64,000 nt of DNA from Buttiauxella gaviniae (lineage in GTDB: Bacteria > Pseudomonadota > Gammaproteobacteria > Enterobacterales > Enterobacteriaceae), in assembly GCF_040786275.1 (NCBI RefSeq), contig NZ_JBFMVT010000002.1, forward strand, positions 1,364,001 to 1,428,000, given 5' to 3'. Below, in pieces: positions 55,061 through 64,000 of this stretch (position 1 is the stretch's first letter; every line of letters begins with the position of its first letter). The notes under the pieces were generated by a model. It worked only from the letters and a program-made list of their open reading frames with translations, was not told where the DNA came from and did not search any database. Position numbers and translations under genes: made by a program.

Positions 55061-55710
55061 GCAGTCAAATCCAGGACACGAGAAACCAGTTTTTCGATAC
55101 CCACAGCCGCTTCATCAATACGCGTCGCCAGCATGTAAGCAGGTGTGGTCACAATCTTGTGCTCTTCATCCACCACAATATCATCGACCGGGCATGGAAC
55201 ATGTTCTGCACCCATTTCTTCAACCAACTCTGCGGTGTCAATATCAGTCCCGATCGTCAAACGCACCGGCACTTCCAAAATTTTTGGCAGCATCACGGGG
55301 GCTATGCAGATGAAACCAAGCGGTTTACCCTGGGCGTGACACTCTCGGGCCAGGTGAACCAGGTCGCTATCAACCTGGCAGTCAACGCCTTTGCTGGCAA
55401 AATTGCAGAGGTTTTTTGCAGCACCAAAACCACCAGGAACAATCAACGCGTCCAGTTCACTGGCATTTGCCTGGGCCAGAGGAGCGATCGCCCCGCGAGT
55501 AATACGTGCAGCTTCGGCAAGCACATTGCGATGCTCATTAGCCTCATTATTAGTGAGGTGATTAATTACATCTGCTTGAGGTTTATCGGGTGCAAAACAT
55601 ACAGCTTGTGCGCCAGAACGGGCAATTGCCAGCAAGGTAATGACGGCCTCATGAATTTCACTCCCGTCGTAGACGCCGCAACCACTGAGCACCACACCAA
55701 TTTTCTTCAT
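55057..55710 (-). CDS. elbB: Glyoxalase-type isoprenoid biosynthesis protein ElbB
   Basis: A 217-residue DJ-1/GATase1-like protein (E. coli ElbB/YhbL) with glyoxalase III activity in vitro. The conserved [31 protein letters not shown] and [14 protein letters not shown] segments are present. The start at 55710 ([10 protein letters not shown]) gives the E. coli length; the 30-codon upstream extension is dropped. Two DJ-1-type genes (yhbO, elbB) thus occur in the window. Confidence 0.95.
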   Translation of the reverse strand: MKKIGVVLSGCGVYDGSEIHEAVITLLAIARSGAQAVCFAPDKPQADVINHLTNNEANEHRNVLAEAARITRGAIAPLAQANASELDALIVPGGFGAAKNLCNFASKGVDCQVDSDLVHLARECHAQGKPLGFICIAPVMLPKILEVPVRLTIGTDIDTAELVEEMGAEHVPCPVDDIVVDEEHKIVTTPAYMLATRIDEAAVGIEKLVSRVLDLTA

Positions 55711-55824
55711 TCTGCCATTCCTTTTCGTCATGCGATTATCATCATCAGTTATGATAATTTGATCGCTATGCTTCACACATTTTACTGATTCACGTAACAA
55801 TCTATATAAGATTTGCTATCTTAA

Positions 55825-55954
55825 TGCCTGAGCAGCACACGAGATTATCGGCTGCGCCGCCTGGATAAATACTGATAACTCAACGGCGCAACCTACTGTT
55901 TCCCTGGTGTTGGCGCAGAATTCGCGCACCCCGGTTTATCCGGGGTCATTTTTT
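55825..55954 (+). ncRNA. arcZ: ArcZ small regulatory RNA
   Basis: The 3' 56 bases (55899-55954) match E. coli ArcZ almost base for base: TTTCCCTGGTGTTGGCGCAG, then ATTCGCGCACCCCGG, a short loop and CCGGGGTCATTTTTT. This is the processed, Hfq-bound form that activates rpoS. The upstream part also aligns loosely (GCCTGAGCAGCAC... ACGGCGCA). It is antisense to arcB at its end: the terminator overlaps the arcB stop. Known to be repressed by ArcA in E. coli. The 5' end is approximate. Confidence 0.92.
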
Positions 55955-58294
55955 GGGAGCGTTCGCCACCCAGGCCTTTAGGACATCTACATCGTGCTGC
56001 CACTCTTGCTTCAATTCTTCAATCCATTCACCCACATTTTCTGACCACGCTGGCAAGTCCGGTGACTGAATTTGCTGAGCAACTTGTTGCAAATGGCGCA
56101 GGCCAACAGAGCCCGCAGCACCTTTAATCTTATGCCCTTCTTCTACCACCCCTTTTTGGTCGCGAGCGGTCATATTAGAGTCCAGCACATTGAGGTAGCC
56201 CGGCATCATTTTTTCAAACATCGCCAGCCCATCAGTAATCAATTTAGGTCCCACTAAGTCCATGTATTGCTCAAGCATTGGGATATCGAGCAATGCTTGC
56301 TGCTTTTCACTATTAACTTGAGGCATTTGACACTCCTGTTCAGACTTAGACTGTTGGTTGTCCCAGAATTTTTGGATCATCGCCATTAACGCCGGAACCG
56401 CGAGAGGTTTGCTTAGCACATCATCCATGCCAGCATCCAGATACTCTTTTTTATCTTTCAATACGTTAGCAGTCAATGCTACCAGAGGGGGTAGCTCATC
56501 ACGTGCGTAACGGGTAGTGAGCTGGCGGGAAATGTCCAGGCCCGTCATATCCGGTAACTGAATATCCAGTAATACCAGGTCATATTCTCCTGGCGTGAAT
56601 TTCTCGAGCGCTTCTTTGCCCGTCATTGCGACATCCACGCTGTTGCCGAGTTTTTCAAGCACCGAACGCGCAACAATCACGTTGAGCTCAATGTCTTCGA
56701 CCAGCAAAACATGCAGCGCTGGCAGCGGCATTTCATCCTCTTCCAGCGTATCTTCCACTTCATCGGCAACACGAGGTGCCTGAATTGTCAGAGTAAATAA
56801 CGAGCCTTCGCCAGGTGCGCTGCTGACGGTAATATCGCCGCCCATACTTTTCGCCAGACGGCGCGACACCGCCAGACCGATGCCTGTACCCGTCGCCGGT
56901 TTACCGCCCTGGCTATCTTTCACCTGATAATACATGGCGAAGATTTTATCCTGCTCGGTCTGGGGAATACCAATCCCTGAATCCTGAACTTCAAAGCGCA
57001 GCGTATTTTCTTCTTCATAACGCACACGCACGGCCACCAGCCCACCTTTCGGGGTGAACTTCACGGCATTACTAATGAGATTCCAGAGAATCTGACGTAA
57101 GCGCGTCCCATCGGTTATCACTTTATGCGGCAGCGGCAGGGTCGGATTCATTTCGAACTTCAGACCTTTTTGTTGTGCCTGCAAACCGGAGAGGTTTTCC
57201 AAATCCGCGAGGAAGCTGGTGAAATCAACGGGCTGATTATCAAGCTGAACTTTTCGGCGCTCAAGCTTATCCATGTCGATAATATCGTTGAAAATATTGC
57301 CGAGCGTAATCGCCGAAACATGAATGGTTTTGAGGTAATTTGTTTGTTCAGGATTCAGCTCGGTATCCAGCAAGATACGGCTCAGACCAACAATACCGTT
57401 AAGCGGAGTGCGCAGCTCATGGCTAATGGTGGAGATGAAGGTGGTTTTGTCGCGGCTTGCGCGTTCAAGCGCATCCTGATAACGCTTACGCTCGGTAATA
57501 TCACGGCCAAAGCCCATTAAACCGTGGCGTTTTCCGACGCGATCGTAATAAGGCACTTTACGAATTTCAAAGCAGGCTTTGCGCCCGTCAGGGTAATCCA
57601 GCCACTGTTCGTACGTAAGCGACACATTATGGCGGAAGACTTTTTCGTCGGTTTCAATAACCTTCTGCGCCGCTTCTGGCGAGTAAACATCTTCCGGCTT
57701 CAGGCTGATAAGCTGCTTTTCACTTTTGCCCGTCAGCAGTTCCATGGCCCGGTTACAGCCGGAAAACTCTTTGTCTTCATTACGATAAAAAACCAGGTCC
57801 GGTGAAGCATCAAGGAATGAACGTAAAAATGACGATTGTTGCTCAAGCTGGATTTGCGTCTCTTCACGCTCCTGCATTTCAATTTTGAGCTGCTCAAGCA
57901 TCGTTTGGCGTTCATCTTCCGCTTTTACACGGTCGGCAATCTCCTGATTTAATTGCGCGATATTGTCTTTAAGCTGAACGTTAAGCTTCAAATCTCTTTC
58001 GCGCATCTCTTCAAGCTTCTGTACCAGTTTGGAAAGTCTTTGACGCGACTCTTCAAGTTGCTCGACGACGACGGAAAGAAAATAGACAGCCCAGGGGGTA
58101 ATCAGCAGGCCAAAAAAGATAGAGCGGACGACATCAATGCTTTCGACCTGACCACGCAACAACATGGTCACGGCCATTTGCACCACAATAGCCAACACCA
58201 CCAGAGCGGAGGCCAGTAACAAAGAGAAGCGCACTAATCCGAGCTTCACCATTAAATCAACGTAATATTGCGCCAGTAACCGGATTTGCTTCAT
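55946..58294 (-). CDS. arcB: Aerobic respiration control sensor kinase ArcB
   Basis: A 782-residue tripartite hybrid kinase sensing quinone redox state and phosphorylating ArcA. Two membrane helices (about 22-47 and 58-77), a leucine-zipper coiled coil, a PAS domain (LRSFLDASPDLVFYRNEDKEFSG), the H1 site (STISHELRTPLNG, about His292), a receiver (LVLLDIQLPDMTG, about Asp577) and an HPt domain (EEGHKIKGAAGSVGL) are in order. Slightly longer than E. coli (778), mainly in the linker before HPt. Confidence 0.97.
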   Translation of the reverse strand: MKQIRLLAQYYVDLMVKLGLVRFSLLLASALVVLAIVVQMAVTMLLRGQVESIDVVRSIFFGLLITPWAVYFLSVVVEQLEESRQRLSKLVQKLEEMRERDLKLNVQLKDNIAQLNQEIADRVKAEDERQTMLEQLKIEMQEREETQIQLEQQSSFLRSFLDASPDLVFYRNEDKEFSGCNRAMELLTGKSEKQLISLKPEDVYSPEAAQKVIETDEKVFRHNVSLTYEQWLDYPDGRKACFEIRKVPYYDRVGKRHGLMGFGRDITERKRYQDALERASRDKTTFISTISHELRTPLNGIVGLSRILLDTELNPEQTNYLKTIHVSAITLGNIFNDIIDMDKLERRKVQLDNQPVDFTSFLADLENLSGLQAQQKGLKFEMNPTLPLPHKVITDGTRLRQILWNLISNAVKFTPKGGLVAVRVRYEEENTLRFEVQDSGIGIPQTEQDKIFAMYYQVKDSQGGKPATGTGIGLAVSRRLAKSMGGDITVSSAPGEGSLFTLTIQAPRVADEVEDTLEEDEMPLPALHVLLVEDIELNVIVARSVLEKLGNSVDVAMTGKEALEKFTPGEYDLVLLDIQLPDMTGLDISRQLTTRYARDELPPLVALTANVLKDKKEYLDAGMDDVLSKPLAVPALMAMIQKFWDNQQSKSEQECQMPQVNSEKQQALLDIPMLEQYMDLVGPKLITDGLAMFEKMMPGYLNVLDSNMTARDQKGVVEEGHKIKGAAGSVGLRHLQQVAQQIQSPDLPAWSENVGEWIEELKQEWQHDVDVLKAWVANAPKK

Positions 58295-58356
58295 GGAACG
58301 TTTCCCTCGCTTACAATCAGCTAAATATACCGCAAAAAGATCTGACGCTCAGGATT

Positions 58357-58555
58357 TATACCCTTTAGCATTCAAGTTGCAGGTAGGCGGCAAGGGAGCT
58401 ACAAATCTGCCTGGAGCAGATTTGAACAGCGCTTGCGCTGGCCCGCAGGGTGAGCCTCACGATGAGGCTCATAATCCCGATGAGCTTACTAAGGTAAGTG
58501 ATTCGGGTAAGTGAGTGCAGCCAACGCCCCTGCAGCTTGAAGGGTGAAGGGTATG
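58357..58555. repeat. MITE-like intergenic repeat, copy 3 (yhcC 3' end)
   Basis: A 199-bp element between arcB and yhcC. Ends: left TATACCCTTTAGCATTCAAG, right CTTGAAGGGTGAAGGGTAT, paired as terminal inverted repeats. Shared cores are GCAGGTAGGCGGCAAGGGAG, GTGAGTGCAGCCAAC and CCCCTGCAG. The middle is longer than in the other copies and contains further hairpins (TGAGCCTCACGATGAGGCTCA). Its right half is translated as the C-terminus of yhcC. Confidence 0.83.
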
Positions 58556-59485
58556 CAACAGAATTGTCGGGTTCCACGGTGTCCCTAGTGCCGAACCTTG
58601 TGCGCCATGTTGTGTCAGGTACTTGTCGATTTCACCCATTCCGGTCCAACGATTCTCACACCACAGCGGCGCGAGTAGCGTAGGCCGCCGCGCATTAGCG
58701 GAAATTCGATGAAACACGACATCAAGCGGCGTATGGCGAATCATCTCCCCTGCAGTCGTGGCGTACTCTTCTAATTCAATCGCCTGCAATCGCCCTGCCT
58801 GCCAGCTTTTAGCCATCGTACTGCCACTGACAATATGCAGCGGATGGATTTTGATACCGTCCACGCCGGTTTCGATGACTTTTTCCAGCGTTTCCATGCA
58901 TTGCGGCTGCCCTTCCCCCGGCAGACCCACAATCAGATGGCTACATACTTTCAAACCCCGTGCACGCGCCCGGCGCGTGGTTTCCTGATAGCAGGCAAAA
59001 TCATGTCCGCGGTTAATACGATGCAGCGTTTTGTCATGAGCCGTCTGCAAACCTAACTCCAGCCAGACTTCATAGCCTTTTTCATGATATTCACTGAGTA
59101 AATCCAGCACGCTATCAGGCACACAGTCCGGGCGGGTTCCGACGCATAACCCCACAATACTGGCCTGGCTGACCGCTTGTTGATACATCGAACGCAACAC
59201 CTGAACTTCCGCCCATGTACTGGTGTACGCCTGAAAATAAGCAAGATAATGTTGCGCGCGGTTTACTAGCTGCGACTGTCGAGCCAATTGCTCGGCGATA
59301 GAGTGGTGTTGTTGGGTTTCATCGGCAAAAGAGGCCACATTGCAAAAAGTACATCCGCCTCGCCCGATAGTGCCATCACGATTTGGGCAGCTAAATCCCC
59401 CGTGGAGCGTGAGTTTATGAACTTTATGACCATAACGGCGCTGAAGATCACCACCAAACATATTGACTAATTTTTGTAACTGCAT
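58469..59485 (-). CDS. yhcC: Radical SAM protein YhcC with repeat-derived C-terminus
   Basis: A 338-residue radical SAM protein of unknown substrate. The cluster Cys residues are in GFSCPNRDGTIGRGGCTFCN; the match to E. coli YhcC runs to QGSALGTPW near residue 305. E. coli YhcC ends there at 309 residues. Here the frame continues through repeat copy 3 for about 30 more codons (HPSSCRGVGCTHLPESL...) before a stop. The extension is unlikely to be part of the fold. Divergent from gltB. Confidence 0.92.
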   Translation of the reverse strand: MQLQKLVNMFGGDLQRRYGHKVHKLTLHGGFSCPNRDGTIGRGGCTFCNVASFADETQQHHSIAEQLARQSQLVNRAQHYLAYFQAYTSTWAEVQVLRSMYQQAVSQASIVGLCVGTRPDCVPDSVLDLLSEYHEKGYEVWLELGLQTAHDKTLHRINRGHDFACYQETTRRARARGLKVCSHLIVGLPGEGQPQCMETLEKVIETGVDGIKIHPLHIVSGSTMAKSWQAGRLQAIELEEYATTAGEMIRHTPLDVVFHRISANARRPTLLAPLWCENRWTGMGEIDKYLTQHGAQGSALGTPWNPTILLHTLHPSSCRGVGCTHLPESLTLVSSSGL

Positions 59486-60168
59486 AATCTGATGGGCCGC
59501 CCTGTAAAAGGGATGTAGCCTGCCATTTTCTGCCCACTTTAGCGATGACCTGGATCAATCGCTCTGGCGCAGCTTTATCCATTGCATATAAATGCAAAAT
59601 TAGTGCAAGTTTACTCACCTAAAAGATGATTACTTTTCCTTATATTGCCCCGCTATTTTTAAAGATTATGTAGCCGCATTAAAAACAGTGTCATACAACA
59701 CGCCCCATCCAGTTAACAGCATAAAATACCGTAAATACTTGCATTGCCAGCATGGTCTGGAATTTAGCAGCCTGTAAGATAGTGAGAGAGATCACATTAC
59801 CCAAGCGATTCCCCTGCCGCTTAAATACGATAAAAATGATAATAAAATGTTTAATTTCATAATGTTAAATACCATTTAGCATTTATTCGTATAAATAAGA
59901 ATGCCATTTGACCTATGTGCGCTTTCCCGATAACTTGGAAATCCGCTGGAAGCTTTCTGGGTGGGTTCTGTGCCCATCATATTTATGCAGTAATTAAGAT
60001 TCCCTCTAAAGCAAGTCCTCAACACTTGTGAAACCGATGAGATGGTCATTAAGAGGGCGACACGCGAGGTGAGCGTATGAAACGCGAAACCCCGTCGCCA
60101 TGCCCTTTTTACGCCTGTGCGCAATCGGTTGGGAGGGCGTCACGTAGAGCCTGGGGAGGTTCACTGAT
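59486..60168 (+). promoter_or_regulatory. gltB upstream region
   Basis: 683 bp between yhcC and gltB without a convincing protein gene. The part up to about 59,900 is AT-rich, as expected for the Lrp/IHF/CRP-controlled gltBDF promoter of E. coli, but I cannot place individual sites. From about 59,910 to 60,168 the sequence is more GC-rich and looks like a transcribed leader, with a GGGTTCTGTGCCC hairpin and an upstream ORF at 60077. Confidence 0.5.
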
Positions 60169-60217
60169 ATGTTGTACGATAAATCCCTTGAGAAGGATAA
60201 CTGTGGTTTCGGCCTGA
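60077..60217 (+). other. Overlapping upstream ORF in the gltB leader (46 codons)
   Basis: ATG at 60077 follows a good ribosome site (GAGGTGAGCGT) and opens MKRETPSPCPFYACAQSVGR, ending 49 bases inside gltB in another frame. Older E. coli annotations gave GltB an N-terminal extension from the equivalent ATG. Here a one-base difference puts that ATG out of frame, and an in-frame TAG at 60145 blocks any extension of gltB. Translation of this ORF is unproven. Confidence 0.25.
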
Positions 60218-63200
60218 TCGCCCACATAGAAGGCGAACCTAGCCACAAGGTAGTGCGCACTGCTATTCACGCACTGGCCCGAATGCAACACCGTGGAGCA
60301 ATCCTCGCCGATGGTAAAACCGGTGATGGTTGTGGCCTGTTGCTGCAAAAGCCTGACCGTTTCTTCCGAATCGTTGCGGAAGAGCGTGGCTGGCGTTTGG
60401 CAAAAAATTATGCCGTCGGCATGATTTTCTTGAACAAAGACGACGCGCTGGCCTCAGCAAGCCGCCGCATCGTTGAAGAAGAGTTGCAAAACGAGACCCT
60501 GTCGATTGTAGGCTGGCGCGAAGTGCCAACCAATGAAGACGTACTCGGTGAAATCGCCCTCTCCTCAAAACCTCGCATCGAACAAATTTTTGTTAATGCT
60601 CCGGCTGGCTGGCGCCCACGTGATATGGAACGTCGCCTGTTCATCGCCCGTCGTCGTATTGAGAAAAGAATCCAGGACAAAGACTTCTACGTTTGTAGCC
60701 TCTCGAACCTGGTCAACATCTATAAAGGTCTGTGTATGCCGGCGGATTTGCCGCGCTTCTACCTGGACCTGGCGGATTTGCGCCTGGAATCGGCCATTTG
60801 CCTGTTCCACCAGCGTTTCTCCACCAACACCGTGCCGCGTTGGCCGCTGGCTCAGCCATTCCGTTACCTGGCGCACAACGGTGAAATCAATACCATCACC
60901 GGCAACCGTCAGTGGGCGCGCGCGCGTACCTATAAATTCCAGACGCCACTCATTCCCGATTTGCATGACGCAGCGCCATTCGTAAACGAAACCGGCTCCG
61001 ACTCAAGCTCGATGGATAACATGCTCGAACTGCTGCTGGCTGGCGGGATGGACATCGTTCGTGCGATGCGTTTGCTGGTGCCACCAGCCTGGCAGAACAA
61101 CCCGAATATGGACCCGGAGCTGCGCGCCTTCTTCGACTTTAACTCCATGCACATGGAGCCGTGGGATGGCCCAGCCGGTATCGTAATGTCCGATGGACGT
61201 TACGCCGCCTGTAACCTGGACCGTAACGGTTTGCGCCCTGCACGCTACGTCATCACCAAAGATAAGCTGATTACCTGTGCTTCCGAAGTGGGGATCTGGG
61301 ATTACCAGCCTGATGAAGTGGTCGAAAAAGGTCGCGTAGGTCCTGGCGAGTTAATGGTTATCGACACGCGTATTGGCCGCATTCTGCATTCCGCAGAAAC
61401 CGACGCCGATTTAAAAAGCCGCCACCCATATAAAGAGTGGATGGAAAATAACGTCCGTCGCCTGGTGCCGTTCGAAGATTTACCAGACGAAGAAGTTGGC
61501 TCACGCGAAATGGACGACGATACGCTTGCCAGCTTCCAGAAACAGTTTAACTACAGCAGCGAAGAACTGGATTCTGTGATTCGCGTGTTGGGCGAAAATG
61601 GCCAGGAAGCCGTCGGTTCCATGGGGGATGATACCCCATTTGCCGTGCTCTCCAGCCAGCCACGTATTATTTACGACTACTTCCGTCAGCAGTTTGCGCA
61701 GGTCACCAACCCGCCAATCGATCCGCTGCGTGAAGCACACGTGATGTCACTGGCGACCAGCATTGGACGTGAAATGAACGTCTTCTGTGAAGCAGAAGGC
61801 CAGGCACACCGCCTTAGCTTCAAGTCACCAATTCTGCTGTGGTCTGATTTCCAGCAGCTCACTTCGCTTGAAGAGCAGCACTATCGCGCTGATACGCTGG
61901 ATATCACTTACGATGTTTCCACGCACGCTTTGCATGAAACCGTTAATGCGCTGTGTGACGAAGCTGAACGTATGGTTCGCAACGGCACAGTTCTGCTGGT
62001 GCTGTCCGACCGTAATATCGCAAAAAATCGTCTGCCGGTTCCGGCACCGATGGCGGTGGGCGCGATTCAGACACGCCTGGTTGAGAAGAGCCTGCGTTGC
62101 GATGCCAACATCATCGTTGAAACGGCAAGTGCGCGTGACCCACACCACTTCGCGGTTCTGCTCGGTTTTGGCGCAACGGCAATCTACCCTTACCTCGCCT
62201 ACGAAACGCTGGCGAAACTGGTCGATACTGCAGCCATTGAAAAATCTTACCGTGCAGTGATGCAGAACTACCGTAACGGCATCAACAAAGGCCTGTACAA
62301 GATCATGTCCAAAATGGGCATCTCGACTGTCGCCTCTTACCGTTGCTCAAAACTGTTTGAAGCGGTTGGCCTGCATAAAGAAGTTTCCGAGCTGTGCTTC
62401 CAGGGCGTTGTCAGCCGTATTGGCGGTGCAGGTTTCAGCGACTTCCAACAAGATTTGCTGAATCTGTCTAAGCGCGCGTGGCTTGCCCGCAAACCGCTGG
62501 ATCAGGGTGGTCAGCTGAAATACGTCCACGGCGGTGAATATCACGCTTACAACCCGGATGTGGTTCAGACATTGCAAAGAGCGGTAAACAGTGGCGAGTA
62601 CAAAGATTATCAAGAGTACGCGAAGCTTGTGAATGAGCGCCCGGTGGCAACACTGCGCGATATGCTCGCCCTGAATCCGCAAGGTGAAAGCGTGCGCATT
62701 GAAGACGTAGAACCCGCCTCTGAGCTGTTCAAACGCTTTGATACTGCCGCAATGTCTATCGGCGCATTAAGCCCTGAAGCGCATGAATCTCTGGCTGAAG
62801 CGATGAACAGCATCGGCGGGAACTCAAACTCCGGCGAAGGTGGGGAAGATCCTGCGCGTTACGGCACTAACAAAGTGTCCCGTATCAAGCAGGTCGCATC
62901 GGGTCGTTTCGGCGTAACGCCGGCTTACCTGGTTAACGCGGATGTTATCCAGATTAAAGTCGCTCAGGGTGCAAAACCGGGCGAAGGCGGCCAGTTGCCG
63001 GGAGATAAAGTCACGCCGTATATCGCGAAACTGCGTTATTCCGTGCCTGGCGTGACGCTGATTTCCCCACCGCCGCACCACGATATTTACTCTATCGAAG
63101 ATTTGGCCCAGCTGATTTTCGACCTCAAGCAGGTCAACCCGAAAGCGATGATTTCGGTGAAACTGGTTTCCGAACCAGGCGTCGGGACCATCGCCACCGG

Positions 63201-64000
63201 TGTGGCTAAAGCGTATGCCGACCTGATTACTATCGCCGGTTACGACGGTGGTACCGGTGCAAGCCCGCTGTCATCAGTGAAATATGCAGGCTGCCCGTGG
63301 GAGCTGGGTCTGGTGGAAACACAGCAGGCGCTGGTCGCTAACGGCCTGCGTCACAAGATCCGCCTCCAGGTTGATGGCGGCCTGAAAACCGGCCTCGATA
63401 TCATTAAAGCAGCGATCCTCGGCGCAGAAAGCTTTGGTTTCGGTACCGGCCCAATGGTCGCATTGGGTTGTAAATACCTGCGTATTTGCCACCTGAACAA
63501 CTGCGCAACCGGTGTTGCAACTCAAGACGAAAAACTGCGTAAGAACCACTATCACGGCTTGCCGTTCAAAGTAACAAACTACTTTGAATTTATCGCCCGT
63601 GAAACGCGTGAGTTAATGGCGCAGTTAGGCGTGAAACGTTTGGTGGACCTGATTGGCCGCACCGATCTGCTTAAAGAGCTGGACGGTTTCACCGCGAAAC
63701 AACAAAACCTGGAGCTGTCTAATCTGCTGAAAACAGCCGAACCTATGCCGGGCAAAGCGGTGTACTGCACCGAAAATAACCCGCCATTTGATAAAGGCGA
63801 TCTGAACGCCCAGTTGCTGAGCCAGGCGAAGCAGTATGTGGATGATAAACAGAGTAAAACGTTCTGGTTTGATATCCGCAACACTGACCGTTCAGTGGGT
63901 GCCATGTTGTCTGGTTATATCGCGCAGCATAATGGCGACCAGGGTCTGGCAGCCGATCCGATTAAAGCGCACTTCAGCGGCACCGCAGGCCAGAGCTTTG
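60169..64000 (+). CDS. gltB: Glutamate synthase (NADPH) large chain, 3' end outside window
   Basis: The first 1277 codons of about 1486. GltB makes glutamate from glutamine and 2-oxoglutarate. An 11-residue propeptide ([11 protein letters not shown]) precedes Cys12, the N-terminal nucleophile of the glutaminase domain. The central domain and FMN-binding synthase domain follow ([21 protein letters not shown] region; [12 protein letters not shown]). The 3Fe-4S ligands are Cys1101, Cys1107 and Cys1112 ([12 protein letters not shown]). The ATG at 60169 follows GGGGAGG at good spacing. The frame is open to the window end. Confidence 0.97.
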   Translation, partial: MLYDKSLEKDNCGFGLIAHIEGEPSHKVVRTAIHALARMQHRGAILADGKTGDGCGLLLQKPDRFFRIVAEERGWRLAKNYAVGMIFLNKDDALASASRRIVEEELQNETLSIVGWREVPTNEDVLGEIALSSKPRIEQIFVNAPAGWRPRDMERRLFIARRRIEKRIQDKDFYVCSLSNLVNIYKGLCMPADLPRFYLDLADLRLESAICLFHQRFSTNTVPRWPLAQPFRYLAHNGEINTITGNRQWARARTYKFQTPLIPDLHDAAPFVNETGSDSSSMDNMLELLLAGGMDIVRAMRLLVPPAWQNNPNMDPELRAFFDFNSMHMEPWDGPAGIVMSDGRYAACNLDRNGLRPARYVITKDKLITCASEVGIWDYQPDEVVEKGRVGPGELMVIDTRIGRILHSAETDADLKSRHPYKEWMENNVRRLVPFEDLPDEEVGSREMDDDTLASFQKQFNYSSEELDSVIRVLGENGQEAVGSMGDDTPFAVLSSQPRIIYDYFRQQFAQVTNPPIDPLREAHVMSLATSIGREMNVFCEAEGQAHRLSFKSPILLWSDFQQLTSLEEQHYRADTLDITYDVSTHALHETVNALCDEAERMVRNGTVLLVLSDRNIAKNRLPVPAPMAVGAIQTRLVEKSLRCDANIIVETASARDPHHFAVLLGFGATAIYPYLAYETLAKLVDTAAIEKSYRAVMQNYRNGINKGLYKIMSKMGISTVASYRCSKLFEAVGLHKEVSELCFQGVVSRIGGAGFSDFQQDLLNLSKRAWLARKPLDQGGQLKYVHGGEYHAYNPDVVQTLQRAVNSGEYKDYQEYAKLVNERPVATLRDMLALNPQGESVRIEDVEPASELFKRFDTAAMSIGALSPEAHESLAEAMNSIGGNSNSGEGGEDPARYGTNKVSRIKQVASGRFGVTPAYLVNADVIQIKVAQGAKPGEGGQLPGDKVTPYIAKLRYSVPGVTLISPPPHHDIYSIEDLAQLIFDLKQVNPKAMISVKLVSEPGVGTIATGVAKAYADLITIAGYDGGTGASPLSSVKYAGCPWELGLVETQQALVANGLRHKIRLQVDGGLKTGLDIIKAAILGAESFGFGTGPMVALGCKYLRICHLNNCATGVATQDEKLRKNHYHGLPFKVTNYFEFIARETRELMAQLGVKRLVDLIGRTDLLKELDGFTAKQQNLELSNLLKTAEPMPGKAVYCTENNPPFDKGDLNAQLLSQAKQYVDDKQSKTFWFDIRNTDRSVGAMLSGYIAQHNGDQGLAADPIKAHFSGTAGQSF

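Overview
The window is a contiguous piece of chromosome from a member of the Enterobacteriaceae. Nearly every housekeeping protein matches its Escherichia coli counterpart in length and motifs, and gene order follows the E. coli yraR-yhbO to gltB segment. Base composition is near 50% GC, and several E. coli landmarks differ: argG and yhbX are missing between metY and leuU, yrbL is missing, and a pmrA/pmrB-type pair sits between dacB and obgE. This suggests a Buttiauxella/Kluyvera/Lelliottia-like enterobacterium rather than E. coli, but I cannot name the genus from sequence alone.

Layout. Positions 1-5.8 kb hold yraR (partial), yhbO, yhbP, yhbQ, yhbS, the oxygen-independent ubiquinone genes ubiT and ubiUV, and yhbW. 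Positions 5.8-10.3 kb hold mtr, deaD with its tiny leader gene yrbN, and nlpI. Positions 10.4-19.7 kb are the RNA and translation cluster pnp, rpsO, truB, rbfA, infB, nusA, rimP, tRNA-fMet (metY) and tRNA-Leu (leuU). Positions 19.8-26.3 kb carry secG, glmM, folP, ftsH, rlmE, yhbY and greA. Positions 26.5-36 kb carry dacB, the two-component pair, obgE, yhbE, rpmA, rplU, ispB, sfsB, murA and ibaG. Positions 36-47.5 kb are the envelope block: mlaBCDEF (phospholipid trafficking), yrbG, kdsD and kdsC (Kdo synthesis), lptCAB (LPS export), rpoN, hpf, ptsN, rapZ and npr. Positions 54.3-64 kb return to the core with mtgA, elbB, the sRNA arcZ, arcB, yhcC and the start of gltB.

The accessory part is 47.5-54.3 kb, an orphan type VI secretion module at the site where E. 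coli has yrbL. It encodes a VgrG spike, a DUF4123 adaptor, three tandem membrane-anchored DUF3304 proteins (likely immunity), a Tle1/DUF2235-type effector and a PAAR tip protein, all on the plus strand with overlapping or nearly touching genes. No T6SS structural genes are present, so the module must rely on an apparatus encoded elsewhere. By eye, the effector has Asp where Tle1 enzymes have the nucleophilic Ser and Ser where they have the catalytic His. The immunity array carries two 19-codon ORFs that look like truncated effector starts, which suggests repeated effector replacement at this locus. VgrG itself is a mosaic of a GC-rich core and an AT-richer tail.

Three copies of a MITE-like intergenic repeat (about 80-200 bp) occur at 1.5, 43.9 and 58.4 kb. 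One supplies the last roughly 30 codons of yhcC and one lies between lptB and rpoN. The terminal inverted repeats change together within each copy, which suggests selection for a stem-loop.
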